A stretch of DNA of 64,000 nt. Origin: Todiramphus chloris collaris (Eukaryota; Chordata; Aves; Coraciiformes; Alcedinidae). The notes beneath the pieces are model-generated. The model saw only the letters and a program-made list of their open reading frames with translations, did no database searches and was not told the origin of the DNA. The stretch spans positions 1,859,405 through 1,923,404 of the forward strand of contig JANVCC010000167.1 in the NCBI GenBank assembly GCA_025345505.1. Reading direction: 5' to 3'. A program made the translations under genes and the position numbers. Shown here one piece after another: positions 52,701 through 61,700 of the stretch (position 1 is its first letter; the number at the start of each line of letters is the position of its first letter).

Positions 52701-55700
52701 CAAAGATTCCATTAATTACCACACGTTAATTTGCTGTTTGACTAGTGACTTTAGCTGCAGACCGTTTTCCTCAATCTTCAGATGTGAGAAAGTTGGTGGG
52801 TTTGGGGTATCTCCCTCTCACTAGTGTTAGGATTTTATATTTAATGTGAATTATTGATAGATGAGAGGGCATCTCTCATCTCAGTGAGTGTTGTTTTTTC
52901 TGTGTACTTCCAGGTTTGGCCAGTTCATCTCTTCCACTTTACCTACGTTTGCTGTCTGTGAGAAGTTTGTAGTCATGGAAATTAACAACGAAGAAAAGCT
53001 GGACAGTGGTAAGTGGTGGCATAGATAAGAAGCAGTACAAGAGAACTACGTTATGATCTCTCCTGTCCTTAAATATGTAAAATGTACAAGTAGTGTCATT
53101 AGCACTGTTGTACTTTTATCATCACCTGCCTGCCAGTTACTTGTGGTAGCTTAGTTTTCAGTATTGCGTGCAAAGCAGTGCAAACAAAGGCAAAACACAA
53201 AAAGACAAAACTGGATTAGTAGGTGCATCTGCCCTCCAGCTGTGGAGGAAGTGAGGGAATTTCCTAAGACAGCCTCGTTATTTTTTTAGGCAAAAAAAAT
53301 TGGTCGCCTGAGAATGCTTAGATTGGTTTGTTTACAGACAGTTTCTACTCTTGTTTTCCTGAAGGAAAATTGTTTATGCAACTGTGTTTTCAGTTAGTCT
53401 CCCTAAACAGGAATATTTTAGCCATGGTGGATGGCACCCAAATAAGTAGAAGGGAGTGCCCAAAGATTCTATGTTCCGACATCTCTCTCTACTGGTGCAC
53501 AGGGACCAGTGGTTGTTTTTACACCTCCATCTGCCAGGACTGACTGCCTTAGATAATTTGGACCCCTTGAGTTTAGATTATTGTCTGAGAAGCTGCAATT
53601 CCTTTTTACCTGTTCTTCAAATTGACCAAACTTGGTGTGACAAGAATAATGGGGCATCAAACGTTTCTCAGCCGTGCACTTCAGCATGGCTTCCTTGCAC
53701 TGTGAGCGGGATCAGGTTGCTTTTGCTTATGGATAGATTTTATCAATAGCCTTGAAAATGTCCTAATTTTGCCCTTTTTTTAATTATTACTTTTATGTTT
53801 AGGAACAGAAGATGATTTTGGAGGACTTGTTTCAGCCAATCTTATTCTACTGCGGAACAGGCTTTTAGATATCCTTCTGAAACTTCTATATACATCTAAA
53901 GAAAAGACAACTGTTAATTTGCAGTAAGTACAAATAAATTTTGACTTAGAGAAAGGATTTTTTTTTTTTTTTTTTTTTTTAAGGGGGAGGATTATACATC
54001 CCCCATTCAATTCACTAGTTAAATTGCATAATACTGTAGGAACTACTTAATGATTTATGCAGATGTCAGTGAATTAGCTTCAGGGATGCTCACACAAATA
54101 GGAGATATGATTATTGAGTTGCATGTTGTCAGCTGTGGTAGCAAGGATGATAGTACTGTGCAGATGCTGGTGTAGCTAACATGTGTATTTCAGCTATTGC
54201 ATTAACTATTTTTTCTTTCCAATCTTAAAAAAAAAAATGTTTAAGACCATGATTGACAGCATTAGTAGAAACATGCCTCAAGTTAGGAACAACAAAATAT
54301 CAACACAAGAGGAAAATAGATAGTAGATTTGGGGGGAGACTTGCTTGCTTCTTATTGCTACTTCATGCAAGAAAAATAGCATTTGTAAAATTGTTAATTC
54401 TAAAACTTTGAGGGACAGAGGACCATAAGTGAGTAGATGCAGGAGGAACAAGTGGGAATATCTGGCTACTTGGATTTTTTTTTTTTTTTTTTAAGTTTTG
54501 TTACCTGGAGAGCCAGTTTTTTAAACTGTGTACTTCTTGGTGCTGTTTTCTCATAATTTCATGCATGGCTAAAAAAAAATAGTCCGTTGCAAGAGAAAAG
54601 TTGTGGTTTTAGAGATGTGGGATAGTCAATTTCTCATTTGGTTGAGATCAAGTGGCTTCAGTAGGGGTTATCATTAGGATTATTGAGTTATCATTAGGAT
54701 TATTGACCCTAGAATGCACTTCAGTTCCATAATTAGATGTGAGGGAACATGATATTACATATTCTTTCATATTTTCCCAAGCACATCTTTCCTTCATTAA
54801 ACAAAACAATCAAACAACATTCCTTTTTTAATACCAGTCGATTACCATGGCTTGTGAAAACTCTTTACCTATGTATGGCCCAACAAAAAGTATTGGGAAA
54901 TTATAATTTGTGGACAAACCTTTCCAGTGCAGCATTCCACATTTGTTACCAAAAGCAGCAACTGGAGAAATCTCATGCAATGGAATAGTCCCAGGAGGGA
55001 GGATTTAGTCTTACGTTTCAGCTAAACAAATACTCTGTAAGCGTTCCGCTTAACGAGATTTGATTAACAACATTTCTGTTTGTGTAGCAAACTGATCTAA
55101 AAGCTCTTTGATAAATCTGAGTTTTCTCTGGTCTTGAAGATTGCCTTGTAGTAGAGGAAACTGATTTTTCTATGTAATAGGAAATGAAATGCTGTAAAAT
55201 ATGACTAATTTTTTTTTTTTTAATTCTCTTTCACTAGGGCTTGTGAAGAACTAGTCAAGACACTGGGTTTTGATTGGATTATGATGTTTATGGAAGAACA
55301 TCTGCATTCCACCACGGTCACAGCAGCCATGCGAATCCTTGTGGTCCTGTTGAGTAATCAGCCCATCCTTATCAAATTTAAGGAGGGTCTCAGTGGTGGT
55401 GGCTGGCTGGATCAGACAGATTCTGTCCTGACCAACAAGATTGGTACCGTGCTAGGTATGGCATCTCAGGACTGAAGGACTGTGTGGGGGCACGTGTGTG
55501 TGTGTGTGTGAGAGACAAGGTGGGTGTTACTGTGTGAACTCTGCCCAACGGAAACATCCCTTCTGTTACTCTTCTCTGTGCTGCTTTGGTTTTTTCTTGC
55601 TGCTCTGAATTCGATTTCCTAGGCAAAAGTGAGTGGTTTTACAAAACTGCCCTTCACTTGACATTGCCCAGATGTCGCTGGAGTGCAGTGTTATGTTACC

Positions 55701-58700
55701 TCATCATCTGCACGGAGCCTGTGCAGCTCATTGGGGTGTTTTTTTCCTGTTACCATCATGGTAATGTTAACCATGTCCCATGGGCTGGGCACATCAGAGC
55801 TGGATGCAAAGGGAGTGTAGTGTAGCACCTGAGGTCCACAGCTAATAAACACAGTTAGTTTTGTTCAAGATTACTGATGAAATTCCTGCAACTTTGTTCA
55901 AAAAATTCATTCAGCATACAATCCTAGAATGGTAGATGTTGGAAGGGACCTCTGGACATGATTGAGTCCAACCCCCCTGCCAGAGCAGGTTCACTCAGGG
56001 CAGCCCACACAGGAACAGATCCAGGGGGGGTGGGAAAGTCTCCAGAGAAGGAGACTCCACAACCTCTGATTCCTGGCAGATGTTTTCTGCTTAAAATGTG
56101 AGTTCCTGGTGGAAAGAATATATTAGAGCCTCAGAAAAACAGCCTGATCTGTGGCAATGGCAGAAGAATGGCTCACTGTCTGGCTGATGTGGAGACTTAA
56201 CTGTTTTCCTCCCTTCTTTCTCACTTCTGTCACCCCAGTGCAGTTGGTCTGGGTTTTTTTTAATAGGAAAATGAAGTACCTAGGTAGAAGCAGGTCACAA
56301 AAGGTAACTTTTTGTGCCTCTCACAGCATTTAAGATAAAATAAGAGCATTTAATGCCTCATACCAGCTGATTAATCAGTAATAAGATGCCCCTGAGACAT
56401 CTTTGGAAACAAATTAGCTGGCCATCATCTTAAGCAAACCATGGGATTGCTGCTTGGTAATATAAATCTGTAACAGATTCAGGTGATGCTTCCCTCTGAA
56501 CCAGTGAAATATCTTTTTTTTCAGAAGCTTGGGTTTTTAAAAGTCTAAAATTGTAGTCACAGTCAGAAAGTGGATCTGTGTGTCTATGCAGTAGCGTTAG
56601 GCGGTCTGTATGGAGCAGTGTGCTCTCTGTGGTACTAGATAGCAATCATTTCCCCCTTTTTGTTTTTTTTATGTTGAATAAAAAAATGTGGACATCTGAA
56701 GCAGAATTGCGTACTCTGTGTGTGATAGTCTGTATGCACACAGTATTTACAGGGTTCATTTCTGAGGATGCACCTTTTGACTTGAGTGCTGGAGTAAGAG
56801 TGAGCTTCACAAGCATTTCATGATTCTCACCTTGGCTTTTTGCATTTTCTTTTTGTCTTAGGCTTCAACGTTGGGAGGAGTGCTGGTGGCAGATCGACAG
56901 TGCGGGAGATTAACCGGGATGCCTGTCACTTCCCAGGCTTCCCCGTTCTGCAGTCCCTTCTCCCCAAGCACACTAACGTCCCTGCGCTCTATTTCCTCCT
57001 CATGACCCTTTTCCTGCAGCAGCCAGTCACTGAGCTGCCTGAAAACCTGCAGGTCAGTGCCCTTCTCAACAGCTGGCAGTCTAATTCGGGTTGCTAGGTA
57101 GGGATTATCTTGTGTGATGTAAATACCATTCTGTCTAACGTAAAGAAAATCATGAATTAACCAGGTGCCCTCCTCCTTTGCAGCTGCCACACGGTCACAG
57201 TGTGGAGTTGAGTGCTGAGCTCTTTGGGGTGGGAGGCCAAGGTACTCTGGGAGTATGTGAAAGCCAGCCCAATATGGCATAGCTGTCACCGCTGTATTTT
57301 TGCTCTGTTTTGGGGTCAAATGATAAGCAGACCCTGCTTTGAGCTGGCATGGTGTGGGCATTGAAGGAGGCATAATTTTTTGCTCACTTGCTTTGTTGTT
57401 TGTTATTTGTCGTTGGGGTTTGTTGGTTTTTTGGGTTTGTTTTTTTGGTGGGTTTTTTTTTGGTTTGTTTTTGGGTTTGGTTTGGTTTTTTTTCCAAGAC
57501 TGGGGACTTGCTATGTTAAAGAGTGTTCAGTAGGTTGCAGAGAAAACAAGGTAGCTTTTATTTTAGCAAGCCTGCAGAATTTGTCTGCATCTCAGTTGTT
57601 GCTAGAAAATGTTTGTTGTTCTTATCCTGAAGGGGCTGATTTTGGACCTGTTTTAATTGTTTGTAGCCGAGCAGATATTATCTGGCCTACAACAGAGTCC
57701 TGGGAAGCCTTAGCATAGTGCTTTATGGAGAAAAGCCATGCTCCTGATAGACCAGGTGCCTGTTGGGAATGGATGCAGTGCTAACGTTAATTTGGGGGAA
57801 CTGGCAAGTAAAATATTCAGACTGAAAGGTACTGTGCCTGCCTGTGATCTGAAGTGGAATACCTGACAGCACAGTCAGCACTGTGCTACAGTGGATGCAT
57901 GAAGCTCAGCTCCTGCTTAGTGTTGAGGGACAGCACTGGTAAACTGAAACTGAACTAAATGACTGAAAATATTTAGCAGTAGCACTCTTAATGCCAGAGG
58001 TGGGCACTCTGTCCTTTTTTGTACTTGATGGAAAATGCAATTTGACTTGTTTGAGTTTGTTTGTTGAGTTGGTGTTTTCCTCCCCTCTGGGATACCATGT
58101 GGGTTTCACTCTTAGATGTGAAGGAAGTGAACAAGTGATTGTGCAGTGCTTGTGCTGACGGGTCTCTTCTTGTTTCAAAACACTGAACTACTTGGAGAAG
58201 GTGAGTTGCAGTTATGTTAGCCCACGGCCAGAAGGAATTATCCTCAGTGACATGTGAAGCTTTTGGGGATAAACTTGGGAGGACGTGAAAGAATTCATAC
58301 TGCCAAATAAGCCTATTGTAGGTATGATAAAAAGCAGTATCAAATGGCACAGGAGAAAGGGAGTATTTCACATTGCCTTTCTTCTCTTTCACCTCTTACA
58401 GTTTGATTTAGACTCTATTTGGACATTCATATTTGGAGTTCCTGCCTCCTGTGGCACCGTTACCTCTTCAATCCACAGCGTTTGCACAGAGGCTGCCTTC
58501 TTGTTACTGGGAATGCTGAGGAGCATGTTGAATTCCGTAAGCATAAGAAATTTTGCTTGTATTGGAATATCCAGAAACGTTCGAGTTTTGTCAAAGGTCC
58601 TGAGGCCAAAAGCCAAATTGTAAAAGTTGTAACATCGTGACAAGCGCAGCAGTGAGTTAGGCTCATAATACTGGAGTGAAAACCATCTGTGTGTGCTTGC

Positions 58701-61700
58701 ATCTTTTATTCTTCAGTATCTGTAAAAAATATTAGTGGCCACAAAACTAATGCTGCTTTTTCACCAAAATGCTGGGCTTTCTGGCTTGCTGCGATTAAAA
58801 CACAACAAGAAAGCAGAAGGATAAAATGCCCTTGGCAGAGATCACTGAATTTCTTTCCTGATTAACATCGTGGGGGAAGGTTTAAGACTCTCTATCCCAT
58901 CTGCTCAGAGCTATGAGAGTTGCTGATTTTGTGCATGAACCTTCCACATGCAGAGAAGTCCCCTGCCTATTAATAGCCACACGCTAGAGGAAATGAATTT
59001 ACTGCCAGAAAAATGTGGCATCTTCTCATCTTTGAATCTAATGTCATGAGTGGTGAAAAGTTGGTTTCTCAGTGGGAAAATTTTGTAATTCCTTGGAACC
59101 AGATTGTGTGATCTGCCTAAAATTACCTCAGGAAGCGTATGAAAAGCAGCACCTGTTTGGTTTGGTCATCGTGGGTTGGGATCGGTGTTGCTTGCACGTC
59201 TCTCCCACCTTACTGTGTTCAGAAGTGTCTGAACATGCTGTGACGTGTACTGGTTACATGTTCACAGCCTGCAGTGGTACGTTGTCCTGCTGTCACACAT
59301 TCTGTCTGGTGCTGGTGACCTGTTCTGTCATCTGTTTGGTCCTCACCTGTTTGGAACCATTTGTGACATGTTCAGAGACATGTTGTCTCTTGCTTTGCCT
59401 GTCTTACGCTGTCTCATCAGGTGTCTGTCCAAGTATGCCATTACATTTTGAGATGACATAAGTCAGGTCATGTTTACCAACACGTTTTGAATTACTACAC
59501 ATTAGGACACATATTCATACGTTGTGAACGTTGTCAGTCTCCTGCTTGTGATGTGCTTGAACACATGCTCAGCCATAGGCTACTGTCATGCGTTAGGCTG
59601 CTGTGTGTAATTGCTGTGGGTTTATCACATGTTCAGTCATATTTCTGGTTACATTTCATCATGTGATTCCAGCTGGTGTAATGTTTGTCATGTTCAGCTA
59701 CATATTTCTCATGCATTCATGATGGGGTGACATGCTGTCGTGTGTTCGGTCACCTGTTTGCGATGGCTTGGCCACATGTTCTCTTCTCACATGTTCTGTT
59801 GTTACCTGTTGCAGGCATATGGTTTGGACATGTGGTTTATGTGTTTGTTAGAAGTTGATGGCTTGTTTAATTGTCACACCTTCCAGAGGCAAGATTAGCC
59901 ATGTCTTTGGTTACATGCTCACTCAAGTGTTCATCATTTGGTGACATGCTCAGACACATGTTCTGTCACACTGGGTGAGGTTTGTCACATGTCTGAACAC
60001 ATTCTCTGTTACTTGTTTAATCAGGTATTAGGTCACATGTTCAGACACTGTGTCATGTGTCAGTCATGTGGTTGACCATGCGTTCTGACAAGTGCTCCAA
60101 TGTACATTTGACATGTTCTGGATGTGTTTTTCCTACTTGGTCACCTGGTTGGCCAAATGTTTAGTCACTTATTTCTTCTCTGCTTGAAAAAGTGCTTGTC
60201 CACGTGGTTGGTCGCATTTGGTCCTATCTCCAATCACATGTCACGATCACATATTTCACTGCATGTTTGATGATGCGTTTGATTGAATAATTGACCCTAC
60301 AGCTCCTCTTCCTGCAGCTTCTTTCTGCAATGAGCACTCTTCAGTCGGTGCCATCTGTGCTAATGTGCTGTTTGTTTTTTCACCCCAGCCTTGGCAGTCA
60401 GAGGAAGAAGGCTCTTGGCTTCGAGAATATCCAGTCACCTTGATGCAGTTCTTTCGCTATTTGTATCACAACGTGCCCGACCTCCTTTCCTTGTGGATGA
60501 GTCCAGAGTTCCTGTGTGCGCTGGCAGCAACAGTGTTTCCTTTCAACATACGACCTTACTCTGAGATGGTAGGAAAGCCAGCTAGTTGGTTTTTCCCTCG
60601 AATGATGCTTTTGAGGATTTATCAGCTAAGAATCGTACAAAGATACAGTTCTACTTACCCTACAGAAAGAAGGCATGGTAAAGGCTGGGCTGGATGCTTT
60701 GTGCTTGGGCTTTGGAACTGAGAGAAGTGCGTGTTCAACTGAAGGGCAGTTGCTATGTAGGTGCACCTGAAACTGCATTTTAGGGGGAATGTACGTGGTC
60801 TGTTTTCTTTTTTAGCAGACCATTGTTTTCAATCATGTGAACCACATTACTCCTGTTTACAAAAGAGACTGAGTCAGCCTGTGCTTTCAGCCCTCTGCTC
60901 TGGAGGATGCGATAAAATCTACAACTTGTTTTTCCTCCCACTTCCCATTTCTTCTTTTGTGGCTTAACCACAAAACAGTGTTCTGGTATTAACCTGGAAC
61001 TCCTGAGTTCCAGCCAGGAGTGTGTGTGAATTGAACCTTGCTTGCATGGCTGCCTGAAGTGTTTTTTGAGCTTAGTGACATTTATAAATGTCACTATTTC
61101 TAGAATAAGAATGGAAAGCAAACAGGCTGTTATTGTTAGCCAGAGTCTGAAAGGAATTTCACTAAAACCAGGGAAGGATAATTAGGCTACAGGTTAGCTA
61201 ATGCTAGAATTAGGAAGGGTCTGATAAAATACTGCAGGAAATGCTTACTGGTGGCATGCTATCTTTTTTGTTGTCAATAACAGTGGGAGATCAATTTTTA
61301 ATGGTGCATCTTGACGAGTCTCTCTGAGAGACAGCTTATTTTGCTTTTAAGTTAAACTTGCACTTGAAGGAGGTGTCAGGAGCTCTCAGTCTCTCTCTCA
61401 AAAAAAATAGTGCCACTTACAAACCAATAATAAATAAACTATATAAACCATATAGCTATATAATAAAAAACCTATATAAACCAATAGTGCTGCTTTGGGA
61501 TTTACCCATAGAATGTTTTTAGAGGATCCAAATGTTTTGTCTCTGAGCAGGTTTTACTTCAACTACTAGGTCCCCTGAAACATTGTGTAGCTGCCTGTCA
61601 GCTTGAGTTCTTTGAGGGCTTTCTTGACTCCAGCCTGATTTACTCCTTCAGCATTTCCCTCTGCCCTAATGTGGAGAACTAATGAAGGTAGTTCAGAGCA

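Larger units (their letters stand above)
53924..55237 (+). other. Intron
   Basis: 1.3 kb with T runs at 53958-53980 and 54475-54492 and a perfect 20-bp tandem duplication at 54667-54706. No gene. Confidence 0.86.
55456..56861 (+). other. Intron
   Basis: 1.4 kb with a (GT)n run at 55494-55510 and an antisense CR1 tail at 55920-56085. No gene. Confidence 0.87.

Noticed and set aside
56858..57373. 171-codon minus-strand frame, one of the longest in the window
   Set aside because: It is largely the complement of exon 28, whose GC-rich codons keep the opposite strand open.
59072..59461. 129-codon Cys/Leu-rich frame resembling a secreted or membrane protein
   Set aside because: It is read through the CATG-unit tandem array; the Cys/Leu richness follows from the repeat.
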